64,000 nt of DNA, taken from positions 1-64,000 of the forward strand of contig NZ_JAIHOM010000011.1 of NCBI RefSeq assembly GCF_026130165.1, given 5' to 3'. A model generated the notes under the pieces. It ran no database searches. It was given only the letters and a program-made list of their open reading frames with translations, and had not been told where the DNA came from. Each line of letters begins with the position of its first letter. Position 1 is the stretch's first letter. Origin of the DNA: Spirulina subsalsa FACHB-351 (GTDB lineage: Bacteria; Cyanobacteriota; Cyanobacteriia; Cyanobacteriales; Spirulinaceae). Shown here in pieces: positions 7,605 through 16,521 of this stretch. The position numbers were made by a program, and so were the translations under genes.

Positions 7605-9623
7605 TCAAAGCTCATCACGACAACGTTCTAAGTAAATTTGTGCCACTGAATCTTGAGGATTAAGGCTTAAACATTGAGCAAATAGCTGAATAGCCTCGGC
7701 TAAATCTCCCATATAATAACAGAGTAACGCTTGCTCAAAACGAGTTTTAGTTTTCTGTTTTCCCTTATATAATTCCGGGGGATCGGCATCAAAGACTTCA
7801 AACACTGAAACCTGTTCTGATTTGCCTTTAACAATCACCCGATCAATTAATCGGATGCCATATTCTGAACGATGGGAGAGTTTTAAAAAGGTTTGATGGG
7901 AAATCAATAAAGAAACACGATATAAACGGGTAAGACGTTCTAAACGAGAGGCTAAATTCACCGTATCACTCACGACCGTGCCATCCATGTGTCGTTTACC
8001 CCCAACGGTGCCTAACATTAAATGACCTGTATTAATACCAATGCCAATACTAATAGGGGTTCGTTCCCGTTGGCAACGATATTGATTATAAGCAGCTAGA
8101 CGTTTTAACATAGACACACCCGCTTGTACTGCATCATCGGCACTGCCACTAAAAAGCGCCATAATTTCATCCCCAATATACTTATCAATAAATCCACCAT
8201 TTTGGGTAATCGCCGGCTCCATGCGAAATAAATAAGCATTAAGAAATTTAAAGTTATCGGCGGGGGTCATTTGCTCACTAAAGGTGGTGAAGTTGCGGAT
8301 ATCTGCAAAGAGTATGGACATTTCTTTTTCTACGGCATCCCCTAATTCCACGTCAATGATGCTGTCTTTTTCGAGGAAGCGTAAAAACTGGTTCGGCACA
8401 AAGCGTTCATAGGCTGCGTTGAGTTGGCGCATCTGGCTATTACTAGCCTCTAACTGCACAAAAGATTCCTGTAATTGGTGGGACATTTGTTGCAGGAGTT
8501 GGGCGAGTTCTCCGAGTTCATCGCGATTGGCGATCGCCACTGGAGAATCCCATTCCCCCTGACCCAAGCGCCGCACGGTTTCCTGAAGCATAGAAAGGGA
8601 AAAAACAATGCGCCGTTTGGTAAAAGCCAGAATATCAAAAACCACCCCCAAGACGGCTAGCAACACTAACAGCCAGAGAATCGTGACTAATAACAAAGCC
8701 GTGGCAAATTCTCCGGCTGGTTGTTCCACCACCACAAACCAGGGTACCACTTCTAAACGTTGCACAGAACCCACCACAATGCGGCCAATTAAGCCCCGAT
8801 AGCCATTAAAGCCAGAACGACTCATCTCAAGGGGAGAACGCCCCACAATGTCCTTTAAATAGACGTTGGGTTTTTGGGAGCGTCGCTCTGCAACGGCGAT
8901 GATTTGCCCGTCTTCATCGGTGAGATAGACATACCCGGCCTCACTGGGTCGAATGTGTCCAGTTAATATCCACAGAGCCATTAAGTCTACGCGCACGGTG
9001 AGAGTGCCGAGGGGTTCTTGGGTCGCTCCTCGAACATCTGTACTTAAATAAACATAGGGGGAGTCCTCTGCAAATTGAATGGGACTCAGTTGAACGCCTT
9101 TATGGGAGTTGATTTCTAGGTTTTCATAGCGGGTCAAGGGGTGAATTCTTGCGTCTTGATGATGGTATTCAAGAATCGTGCCATCTGGGGCAGTCAGCCA
9201 AATGGCGAAAAATTCAGGATTGCGTTGCAACATAGTCCGGATGATTTGATCCCGGTTGTTGCTGACGGCGAGGGAGGCACTGGTGGCTACTAAATCACTT
9301 TTAATGTCTAGGAGGGCTAAATCCACATTGCGGGCCACTTGGGCTCCAGCGCGGTCTAGTTTGCGTTTGACCCGTTCTACACTGGTAGTTAAGCCCAAAG
9401 ACATGGCCGTGAGCAGTCCCAGTAACGCGGTTAAGCTCAGGAGAATCACCCGTCGAGTGATCTGTTGACTCAAAGAGTCTCGGCGCTGTCCTGATACAGT
9501 TTTTGCCTGATAGGCGGGTTTCCCCGGGCGATTCTCGTTCCGAGACACTGGGCGATTCTCGTTCCGAGACGCTGCGCGATCGCGACTCACTCTTATCTCC
9601 TCCCCACTCAGGCTGTTTCCCAT
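7605..9623 (-). CDS. Sensor adenylate/guanylate cyclase (Cache-HAMP-class III)
   Basis: 672 aa. A charged N-terminus (about 50 residues, with a duplicated SRNENRP) precedes a membrane helix (VILLSLTALLGLLTAMSLGL), an extracytoplasmic Cache-type sensor, a second membrane helix (ALLLVTILWLLVLLAVLGVV) and a HAMP linker. A class III cyclase catalytic domain follows: ILFADIRNFTTF and DKYIGDEIMALF carry the two metal-binding Asp residues and the purine-selecting Lys, and GTVVSDTVNLASRLE supplies the Thr typical of adenylate cyclases. The last 60 residues resemble a TPR. It likely makes cAMP in response to a periplasmic ligand. Confidence 0.9.
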   Translation of the reverse strand: MGNSLSGEEIRVSRDRAASRNENRPVSRNENRPGKPAYQAKTVSGQRRDSLSQQITRRVILLSLTALLGLLTAMSLGLTTSVERVKRKLDRAGAQVARNVDLALLDIKSDLVATSASLAVSNNRDQIIRTMLQRNPEFFAIWLTAPDGTILEYHHQDARIHPLTRYENLEINSHKGVQLSPIQFAEDSPYVYLSTDVRGATQEPLGTLTVRVDLMALWILTGHIRPSEAGYVYLTDEDGQIIAVAERRSQKPNVYLKDIVGRSPLEMSRSGFNGYRGLIGRIVVGSVQRLEVVPWFVVVEQPAGEFATALLLVTILWLLVLLAVLGVVFDILAFTKRRIVFSLSMLQETVRRLGQGEWDSPVAIANRDELGELAQLLQQMSHQLQESFVQLEASNSQMRQLNAAYERFVPNQFLRFLEKDSIIDVELGDAVEKEMSILFADIRNFTTFSEQMTPADNFKFLNAYLFRMEPAITQNGGFIDKYIGDEIMALFSGSADDAVQAGVSMLKRLAAYNQYRCQRERTPISIGIGINTGHLMLGTVGGKRHMDGTVVSDTVNLASRLERLTRLYRVSLLISHQTFLKLSHRSEYGIRLIDRVIVKGKSEQVSVFEVFDADPPELYKGKQKTKTRFEQALLCYYMGDLAEAIQLFAQCLSLNPQDSVAQIYLERCRDEL

Positions 9624-9751
9624 TGAAGCTGTTCCTATTGTCGCTTATTTTTCCCGAAGCCATCGCAATGGACGGGTTGCTGTTTAGCATTGAGGAGAAG
9701 GAGATGTAAAAACTCTACCAGTTGATCTTTCTTCGGTGTGGGAGGGCCTCA

Positions 9752-10723
9752 TTAGTCAGATTGACATTGCTCAACTAACCAAGTGATCACTTGTTTTCCT
9801 AAAGATACCCCATCTAAACGGTCAATTTCTCGAACTCCGGTGGGACTGGTGACGTTCACTTCTGTTAGGTAGCCACCAATGACATCTAGTCCCACAAAGT
9901 ATAAACCATCGGCTTTGAGGGAGGGGGCAACGGTCGCGCAAATCTCCCGATCTCGCTCAGTAATCTCGGCTTTCGCCACTCGTCCCCCGACGGCCATATT
10001 GCCCCTAAATTCTTGCCCCGTGGGGATGCGATTGACGGCTCCAATGGGTTGGCCGTCGAGTAAAATAATCCGTTTGTCCCCTTCACTGGCAGCTGGGAGG
10101 TACTGCTGCACCATGACGGGTTCTTGACCCCATTTGGTGCTAACTTCAATCAGGGAATTGAGATTGCGATCGCCTGCTTCCAAGAACAAAATTCCCTCCC
10201 CCCCTTTACCCCCCAAAGGTTTCAGCACCGCCGCCCCTTTTTGAGCTACAAAGTCTAAGATCACGCTTTTGGCTTGACTGACAATCGTTTCGGGAATCAC
10301 AGTGGGAAAGTTCAAAGCGTAAAGTTTCTCATTGGCCGCCTGTAGACCTCGGGGGTTGTTGAGAACCAGTGTTTTCGTCGGATCAATTAAATCTAAAATT
10401 TGAGTAGTGTAGAGATAAGGCACCGTCACCGGGGGATCTTTGCGCATTAAAACCCCATCCATCGTGGTGAGAGGCTGCCAAGTTCCAGGCCCCTTTTCAT
10501 ACCAAGATTTAGGCGCAAGCCAGCGCTCTCCGACTAATTCAACGGGAGTGAGGGAAACGGGGGACAATAACGCCCAAGCTTGGCCTTCCACCACGCTCAA
10601 CTGTTGAACTTCGGTTATATAAACTTCATGTCCCAACATTTGAGCCGCTTCCATCAGAGCTACGCTGGTATCGTGACCCGGGTCTAGTTGAGCAATGGGG
10701 TCAATAATAAAGACGAATTTCAT
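9752..10723 (-). CDS. gshB: Glutathione synthetase GshB
   Basis: 323 aa, normal length. It is an ATP-grasp ligase joining gamma-glutamylcysteine and glycine. It opens MKFVFIIDPIAQLDPGHDTS, the family signature. KPLGGKGGEGILFLE is the glycine-rich ATP-binding loop, and the metal-binding segment is followed by EVNVTSPTGVREID near the C-terminus. No gshA is nearby. It is monocistronic as far as can be seen. Confidence 0.96.
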   Translation of the reverse strand: MKFVFIIDPIAQLDPGHDTSVALMEAAQMLGHEVYITEVQQLSVVEGQAWALLSPVSLTPVELVGERWLAPKSWYEKGPGTWQPLTTMDGVLMRKDPPVTVPYLYTTQILDLIDPTKTLVLNNPRGLQAANEKLYALNFPTVIPETIVSQAKSVILDFVAQKGAAVLKPLGGKGGEGILFLEAGDRNLNSLIEVSTKWGQEPVMVQQYLPAASEGDKRIILLDGQPIGAVNRIPTGQEFRGNMAVGGRVAKAEITERDREICATVAPSLKADGLYFVGLDVIGGYLTEVNVTSPTGVREIDRLDGVSLGKQVITWLVEQCQSD

Positions 10724-10880
10724 AGGAGTGTCAGGAAGGGGGGATGAGAGGCTTTTGTCCCTATTTTAGCTCAAATGTCGATATAGCGTTTCCATTTGAG
10801 TTTTGTAATCCACAAGGGAAAGCAAAGGGAGCAGGGAATTGATAATTGACAATTGATAATTGACAATTATTTCCGACACC

Positions 10881-10916
10881 CTCTCCCCTGCTCCCCAAGT
10901 TATTCAGCAAGCCCTA
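10881..10916 (-). repeat. Dispersed repeat supplying the rfbB C-terminus
   Basis: On the minus strand: ATAGGGCTTGCTGAATAAC, then TTGGGGAGCAGGGGAG. The same sequence occurs at 41640-41675, and partial versions at 30709-30733 and 29197-29212. Here it encodes the last residues (IGLAE) and the stop codon of rfbB. Confidence 0.7.
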
Positions 10917-11943
10917 TATAAGCCCCAAGCGGTTGCCACCAGTGGGGATGGTCTAAATACCATTCCACGGTGGCGCGTAAACCTTCCTCAAGGGTGACGG
11001 AAGGAGTCCAATGGAGTTGGCTAGCGATTTTGTGGGCGTTGATGGCGTAGCGACGATCATGGCCGGGGCGATCTTTGACAAAGGTGATCAGTTGCTGGGA
11101 GGGACGCACGGGCAGACTGGGGGCGAGTTCGTCCATGATTTGACAGATCATTTGAACTAAATCCAAATTTTTCACTTCATTGTTGCCGCCAATATTGTAG
11201 GTTTCGCCGGGTGTTCCTTGGTGAATCACCCGGTCGAGAGCGCTACAGTGATCCAATACATACAGCCAGTCGCGGACATTTTGACCATCACCATAGATGG
11301 GTAGGGGTTTCCCGAGGAGGATGTTGAGACAGATCAGGGGAATGAGTTTTTCGGGGAACTGATAGGGGCCGTAATTGTTGGAACAGTTGGTGATTAAGGT
11401 GGGGAGTTGATAGGTGTGGTAATAGGCTCGAACAAGGTGATCACTGCCTGCTTTTGAGGCGGAATAGGGGCTGTTGGGGGCGTAGGGGGTGGTTTCACTA
11501 AAGGGGGGGTCATCGTGGTCTAAACTGCCATAAACCTCGTCTGTGGAGACGTGGAGGAAACGGTAGTGGGTGGGGGTGTTTTGTGTGACCCAGTGATGGC
11601 GGAAGGCTTCAAGGAGGGTAAATGTGCCGTTGATGTTGGTTTGAATGAAGGTATCGGGGGCCAAGATGGAACGGTCTACATGGGATTCGGCGGCGAGATG
11701 GGCGAGGGTGTCGATTTGTTCGCTGGCGAGGAGGTGGTCAAGGAGGGGGCGATCGCCAATATTCCCCTCCACAAATCTATAGTTAGGGTGGGCGTTGAGA
11801 TCCTTGAGATTATCTAGGTTTCCAGCATAGGTCAGGGCATCGAGAACAATCACGCGATCGCCCGGATAAGTTTTACACCAATGATGAACGAAGTTGGAAC
11901 CAATAAAACCAGCCCCGCCAGTAATCAGAATAGTACGAGTCAT
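10900..11943 (-). CDS. rfbB: dTDP-glucose 4,6-dehydratase RfbB
   Basis: 347 aa from ATG at 11943 (MTRTILITGGAGFIGSNFVHHW); a start five codons upstream is possible but falls in AT-rich repeat. It is an extended SDR enzyme: GGAGFIGSN binds NAD, YSASKAGSDH carries the catalytic Tyr/Lys, and HVSTDEVYGSLD holds the dehydratase-specific Asp/Glu. It forms dTDP-4-keto-6-deoxyglucose for deoxysugars such as rhamnose. No rfbA, rfbC or rfbD is adjacent. The final IGLAE is encoded by an intergenic dispersed repeat, so the natural C-terminus appears to have been extended or replaced by repeat DNA. Confidence 0.94.
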   Translation of the reverse strand: MTRTILITGGAGFIGSNFVHHWCKTYPGDRVIVLDALTYAGNLDNLKDLNAHPNYRFVEGNIGDRPLLDHLLASEQIDTLAHLAAESHVDRSILAPDTFIQTNINGTFTLLEAFRHHWVTQNTPTHYRFLHVSTDEVYGSLDHDDPPFSETTPYAPNSPYSASKAGSDHLVRAYYHTYQLPTLITNCSNNYGPYQFPEKLIPLICLNILLGKPLPIYGDGQNVRDWLYVLDHCSALDRVIHQGTPGETYNIGGNNEVKNLDLVQMICQIMDELAPSLPVRPSQQLITFVKDRPGHDRRYAINAHKIASQLHWTPSVTLEEGLRATVEWYLDHPHWWQPLGAYIGLAE

Positions 11944-12071
11944 ATTGTCAATTATCAATTATCAATTCCCTAGTTTAGGGGGGACTGTATTCTTCCCAGC
12001 CAATGGATGCCCCATTTCTCGCTAAACTAGAACTGATTGAAAACCTGCATAACCTTGAGCAATCAGCCCTA

Positions 12072-13067
12072 ATGAGTGAAATTGAAGCGCAACTAACCCA
12101 ACTGAAACAAGAAGCAACCGAAGCGATCGCCTCCGTCACCACCCTCGACGCTCTAGAACAACTGCGCGTCAATTATCTAGGTAAAAAAGGGCAACTGTCC
12201 CAAATTTTACGCGGCATGGGCAAATTATCCCCCGAAGAACGCCCCCGCATTGGTGCGATCGCCAACGAAGTCAAAGAAGCCCTACAACAAAGCCTTGACC
12301 AAGCCAACCACCAACTCGAAAAAGCCCAAATTGCCGCCCAACTTGCCGCCGAAACCCTTGATGTCACCATGCCCGGTGTTAGTCGTCCCCTCGGTCGCAT
12401 TCACCCCCTCAATAGCATCATTGATCGGGTCATAGAAATATTCCTCGGTCTGGGCTACACCGTCGCCGAAGGCCCCGAAATTGAAAGCGACTACTACAAC
12501 TTTGAAGCCCTCAACACCCCCCCCGATCACCCGGCAAGGGATATGCAGGACACCTTCTATCTGCCTCACGATCAACTCCTGCTACGAACCCATACCTCCT
12601 CCGTCCAAATCCGCTACATGGAACAGCATGATCCCCCCATTCGGGTCATTGCTCCCGGTCGGGTCTACCGTCGCGACACCGTAGACGCTACCCACTCGGC
12701 CGTTTTCCATCAAGTGGAACTCTTAGCCATTGACCGGGGATTAACCTTTACCGACCTCAAAGGCACCCTAAAAGAATTTGTCCGGCAAATGTTCGGCGAA
12801 GACCTCCCCATGCGCTTCCGCGCTAGTTATTTCCCCTTCACAGAACCCTCTGCCGAGGTTGATGTGCAATGGAAAGGCAAATGGTTAGAAGTTTTAGGCT
12901 GTGGCATGGTAGATCCTAATGTATTAAAAGCCGTCGGTTATGACCCCGAAATTTACACCGGATTTGCAGCCGGATTAGGGGTAGAACGGTTTGCGATGGT
13001 ACTCCATCAATTTGATGATATTCGTCGTCTTTACAGTAGTGATTTGCGCTTACTACAACAGTTCTGA
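12072..13067 (+). CDS. pheS: Phenylalanyl-tRNA synthetase alpha subunit PheS
   Basis: 331 aa from ATG at 12072 ([20 protein letters not shown]). An upstream in-frame ATG at 12003 would add 23 residues, but the shorter form matches the usual length and N-terminus. The first 90 residues form the coiled-coil tRNA-binding arm. The class II catalytic core shows [21 protein letters not shown] (motif 2) and [12 protein letters not shown] (motif 3). It charges tRNA-Phe together with PheT, which is not in this window. Confidence 0.95.
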   Translation: MSEIEAQLTQLKQEATEAIASVTTLDALEQLRVNYLGKKGQLSQILRGMGKLSPEERPRIGAIANEVKEALQQSLDQANHQLEKAQIAAQLAAETLDVTMPGVSRPLGRIHPLNSIIDRVIEIFLGLGYTVAEGPEIESDYYNFEALNTPPDHPARDMQDTFYLPHDQLLLRTHTSSVQIRYMEQHDPPIRVIAPGRVYRRDTVDATHSAVFHQVELLAIDRGLTFTDLKGTLKEFVRQMFGEDLPMRFRASYFPFTEPSAEVDVQWKGKWLEVLGCGMVDPNVLKAVGYDPEIYTGFAAGLGVERFAMVLHQFDDIRRLYSSDLRLLQQF

Positions 13068-13068
13068 T

Positions 13069-13187
13069 ATCAGTTATCAGTTCTGATATCAATTCTCAAT
13101 TCTGAGTTCTCAATTCTGAGTTCTCAATTCTGAGTTCTCAATTATCAATCATCAATTATCAATCATCAATTATCAATTATCAATTCC
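13069..13187. repeat. Low-complexity short tandem repeats after pheS
   Basis: Three tandem 14-bp units of TTCTCAATTCTGAG are followed by alternating TCAATTATCAATCA units. The same ATCAATT-type repeat runs recur at 10840-10870, 11945-11965, 37245-37275, 38880-38935 and 41690-41730. They are typical of short intergenic repeats in filamentous cyanobacteria and carry no coding potential. Confidence 0.8.
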
Positions 13188-13682
13188 CTATTCTGAGTGA
13201 CTCGGAACAGAAGGATTACGGTGGCCGTAAAAATTAATCCGATACTCGGTAATTTTTACCCCCGTCTGCTGCTCGATTTGGGCTAATAAATCGGCGGGTA
13301 ACTCAACATGAACATCAATAATTTGTTGTGTGTCTAAACAATTCACATGACTATGGGCATCGCTCACATTCCCGTAAAGTCTGCCATCACAACGCTCCAC
13401 GCACTCAATAATTCCCTGACTGGATAACGCATCTAAATTTTGATAAACCGAAGTGTGACCAATCTCTTTCCCGTTTTGATTCAAACGATCATAAATTTCT
13501 CGGGCGGAGAGGTGTTCTTGTTGTTCCCATAATAACTCTAAAATATAGCGACGTTGACGACTCAAACGCATCCCCAACACTTGACAGCGCTCATAGGCAT
13601 CCTCTAAAGAACGAATGGGCTTTAAAGCAACTTTCCCATGGGATTGGGAAGACTGGGACAAGGGCAAATCGGTCTTGTTCAT
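13188..13682 (-). CDS. Fur family regulator, PerR-like
   Basis: 164 aa. Residues about 25-100 are the winged helix (LSRQRRYILELLWEQQEHLSA, TSVYQNLDALSSQGII); the C-terminal dimerisation domain has DAHSHVNCLDTQQIIDVHVE, which carries the metal-binding His cluster. The paired CxxC zinc motifs of classical Fur are absent: only single cysteines remain. This resembles the cyanobacterial PerR-type peroxide sensors. A Fur/PerR-box-like AT palindrome lies in its own promoter region (13701-13716), suggesting autoregulation. Metal and inducer are inferred from family. Confidence 0.85.
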   Translation of the reverse strand: MNKTDLPLSQSSQSHGKVALKPIRSLEDAYERCQVLGMRLSRQRRYILELLWEQQEHLSAREIYDRLNQNGKEIGHTSVYQNLDALSSQGIIECVERCDGRLYGNVSDAHSHVNCLDTQQIIDVHVELPADLLAQIEQQTGVKITEYRINFYGHRNPSVPSHSE

Positions 13683-13700
13683 CCGTCAGTTGATGGCTAT

Positions 13701-13716
13701 TTATTCATAATCATTA
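13701..13716. promoter_or_regulatory. Candidate Fur/PerR box
   Basis: TTATTCATAATCATTA, 19 bp ahead of the Fur-family start codon, resembles the ATTATAATnATTATAAT operator of PerR/Fur proteins. It is probably an autoregulatory operator. Confidence 0.4.
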
Positions 13717-13894
13717 CCACTTTAGCTTAGAGACCTAAAAATGTCTATCTGTACTCGGGAGGAATTCCTCGCTTTTGAGTTCTTCTCTCCAGGAAGATGA
13801 TACAATGGCCTGACAAGCTTGGGGATGTCGGCGAGTATCCAGCAAGGGCTGGAGACAGGATAATACTATTGTTAGTCAAAAAGTAGCGGAAAAC

Positions 13895-14974
13895 GTGGTT
13901 CAAACAGTCATCAAAAAAAACCCACCCCCTCAACCAGATGCGTTAAAAAACTGGTTAGCAGAACTCGCAGACCGAGTGATTGCCGGGGAACAATTGAGTA
14001 AAGCGGAAGCCTTAGCGTTAACTGAGATTACGGGACAGGAGAACATTTTACTGCTCTGTGAAGCGGCGGATCGGGTGCGTCAGGCCTGCTGTGGGAATGT
14101 CGTAGACCTGTGCAGTATTATTAACGTTAAGTCGGGGAATTGCTCGGAAAACTGCGGTTTTTGTTCCCAATCGGCTCACCATCCGGGTCAAGATTCGCCG
14201 ATCTATGGTTTAAAGCCTCAAGGGGAGATTTTAGAACAGGCGAAAGCTGCCGCCGCGGCCGGAGCTAAACGATTTTGCTTAGTGAGTCAAGGACGGGGGC
14301 CGAAATATAGCAGTCCCAAGTCCCAAGAATTTGAACAGATTTTGGCGACGGTGCGGGAAATTATTGCCACTACGGAGATTAAACCCTGTTGTGCTTTAGG
14401 GGAAGTGACCCCGGAACAAGCCCAAGCACTGCGAGAAGCGGGGGTAACGCGCTATAACCACAATTTGGAGACTTCCGAGAACTATTTCCCGGAAATTGTC
14501 ACCACTCATAGCTGGCGCGATCGCGTCGAAACGATCAAGAATCTGAAAGCTGCCGGAATTCAAGCTTGTACCGGGGGCATTATGGGGCTAGGAGAGTCTT
14601 GGGAAGATCGGGTAGATTTAGCCTTAGCCTTGCGGGAGTTGGAAGTAGAATCTGTTCCCTTAAATTTACTCAATCCGCGCTCAGGAACCCCCCTCGCGGA
14701 GCGTTCCCGTTTGGACCCCTATGATGCCTTGAAGGCGATCGCAATTTTCCGGCTCATTCTACCTCAACAAATTCTCCGCTATGCTGGAGGACGGGAAGCC
14801 GTCATGGGAGAATTACAACATTTGGGACTGAAAGCCGGAATTAACGCCATGTTGGTGGGTCATTACCTCACCACCCTCGGGCAACCCCCCGAAGAAGACG
14901 CTGCCCTGTTAAACGCATTAGGACTAGAAGGAGGAGAAGCCCCTGTTCCCGGTGAGTATAAACCGTCGCGCTAG
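13895..14974 (+). CDS. bioB: Biotin synthase BioB
   Basis: 359 aa from GTG at 13895. It is a radical SAM enzyme inserting sulfur into dethiobiotin. CSENCGFCSQSAHH holds the CxxxCxxC motif for the SAM-binding [4Fe-4S] cluster; the downstream conserved Cys residues (CCALGE, ACTGGIMG) and an Arg in LRYAGGRE serve the auxiliary [2Fe-2S] cluster. The end overlaps the bioY start by 23 nt, so the two are translationally coupled: synthesis and uptake of biotin in one operon. Confidence 0.95.
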   Translation: MVQTVIKKNPPPQPDALKNWLAELADRVIAGEQLSKAEALALTEITGQENILLLCEAADRVRQACCGNVVDLCSIINVKSGNCSENCGFCSQSAHHPGQDSPIYGLKPQGEILEQAKAAAAAGAKRFCLVSQGRGPKYSSPKSQEFEQILATVREIIATTEIKPCCALGEVTPEQAQALREAGVTRYNHNLETSENYFPEIVTTHSWRDRVETIKNLKAAGIQACTGGIMGLGESWEDRVDLALALRELEVESVPLNLLNPRSGTPLAERSRLDPYDALKAIAIFRLILPQQILRYAGGREAVMGELQHLGLKAGINAMLVGHYLTTLGQPPEEDAALLNALGLEGGEAPVPGEYKPSR

Positions 14975-15611
14975 AAGACCCAGAACAGCCAACCCCCAAA
15001 AGCCCCGCCGCCAGAACGAGCGTCGGTTATCCTTTCCCCATCAACTGGCCTGGGCAGCCATTGGTTTAGTCTTAACCATTGGCGGCACATTTATTGAAGC
15101 CTCGGCCACTAATTTTCCTTGGCAGTGGTCAGAACAAGGGGTGGTTGTCATTCCCCTTAAAATCTCTTTTCAAATTGCCGCCGTTTTATTCGTCGGCTGT
15201 ATGGGAGGTGCTAAAGCTGCTGCACTCTCCCAAGTTGTTTATGTCTTATTAGGCTTAATTGGCCTACCGATTTTCACCCAAGGGGGCGGCCCGGGGTATA
15301 TTCAAGAATTAACTTTTGGTTATATTTTGGGCTTTATTCCGGGGGCTTGGATTTGTGGCTCTTTAGCCCTACGCGCCAAAGCCCAACTTGAATCCTTAGC
15401 CTTTAGCTGTCTTTGCGGTTTGGCCATGATTCATCTTACCGGAATCACCTATTTAGCCGGACTTCAGTTATTAAGTCCCATTGGCGAAGGTTTAATGGCT
15501 CTCATTGGTGATATTATTCGCTACTCTGTCCATTTTTTCCCCCGTCAGTTAGTTTTAGTTTGTACTGTTTCAGTCCTCTCCTTCTGTCTGCGTCGGATTA
15601 TGTTTTACTAA
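14952..15611 (+). CDS. bioY: Biotin transporter S component BioY
   Basis: 219 aa from GTG at 14952, overlapping bioB. An Arg-rich N-terminus precedes about six membrane helices; GLIGLPIFTQGGGPGYIQELTFGYILGF is cut here into GLIGLPIFTQGGGPGY and TFGYILGFIPGAW, the BioY signature. BioY is the substrate-binding membrane subunit of an ECF-type biotin transporter, sometimes working alone. No energising ATPase genes are adjacent. Only 6 bp separate its stop codon from the first CRISPR repeat, and no terminator is seen between them. Confidence 0.92.
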   Translation: MSINRRARRPRTANPQKPRRQNERRLSFPHQLAWAAIGLVLTIGGTFIEASATNFPWQWSEQGVVVIPLKISFQIAAVLFVGCMGGAKAAALSQVVYVLLGLIGLPIFTQGGGPGYIQELTFGYILGFIPGAWICGSLALRAKAQLESLAFSCLCGLAMIHLTGITYLAGLQLLSPIGEGLMALIGDIIRYSVHFFPRQLVLVCTVSVLSFCLRRIMFY

Positions 15612-15617
15612 AAGTAT

Positions 15618-16521
15618 GTGATCAACGCCTAACGGCGATCTAAGGTTAACTCACTTCTTCTTGTGATATTCCTAGTTCTTTTCTTCTTGTGATCAACGCC
15701 TAACGGCGATCTAAGGTTAACTCACCTGCAACCGGGATCGACCGCGATCCGATTCCCCCTGTGATCAACGCCTAACGGCGATCTAAGGTTAACTCACTTC
15801 CCTTCTTTTTCCTTTCGGTAGCCTCTTTTACTCGTGATCAACGCCTAACGGCGATCTAAGGTTAACTCACCCATCGTTTTTTGTTATATTCTTCTAATGT
15901 TTTTTGTGATCAACGCCTAACGGCGATCTAAGGTTAACTCACATAGGAAATAACCCTCAAAATGATTACGAAAATTATAGTGATCAACGCCTAACGGCGA
16001 TCTAAGGTTAACTCACTCTTCTGGGGTCGGGGGTCTATATGACTGTTTGTCGTGATCAACGCCTAACGGCGATCTAAGGTTAACTCACACAGACGACTAT
16101 TGTTTTGCATTTGCATTATCTGGTGATCAACGCCTAACGGCGATCTAAGGTTAACTCACAAGAACTGGGACGCGGGTCGATTTGAAAGATTTCGTGATCA
16201 ACGCCTAACGGCGATCTAAGGTTAACTCACTTATGGGCGATCGCATAAAACCCTTGGCACTCCTTTGTGATCAACGCCTAACGGCGATCTAAGGTTAACT
16301 CACAGACCGTAGGAAATGGCGGGGTGATTGTCCAATTGCCTGTGATCAACGCCTAACGGCGATCTAAGGTTAACTCACAAAAAAGGAGACACCCATGTAC
16401 GATAAAGATCAAAGTGATCAACGCCTAACGGCGATCTAAGGTTAACTCACAAGCTCGTCTTTGTAAGCCCAGTACCTCTGCACAGTGATCAACGCCTAAC
16501 GGCGATCTAAGGTTAACTCAC
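15618..16521 (-). CRISPR. CRISPR array, 13 repeats and 12 spacers
   Basis: Thirteen identical 37-nt repeats begin at 15618, 15689, 15761, 15834, 15906, 15980, 16052, 16123, 16194, 16267, 16342, 16414 and 16485. Spacers are 34-38 nt. On the plus strand the repeat starts GTGATCAACGCC, contains CGCCTAACGGCG (a 4-bp stem with a TAAC loop) and ends GTTAACTCAC, so both ends share GTGA/TCAC. A leader-like region lies on the right, so transcription is probably leftward, with crRNA handles ending TTGATCAC and newest spacers at the right. The left end has no degenerate repeat. No cas gene lies anywhere in the window, so the subtype cannot be assigned from context. Confidence 0.98.
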
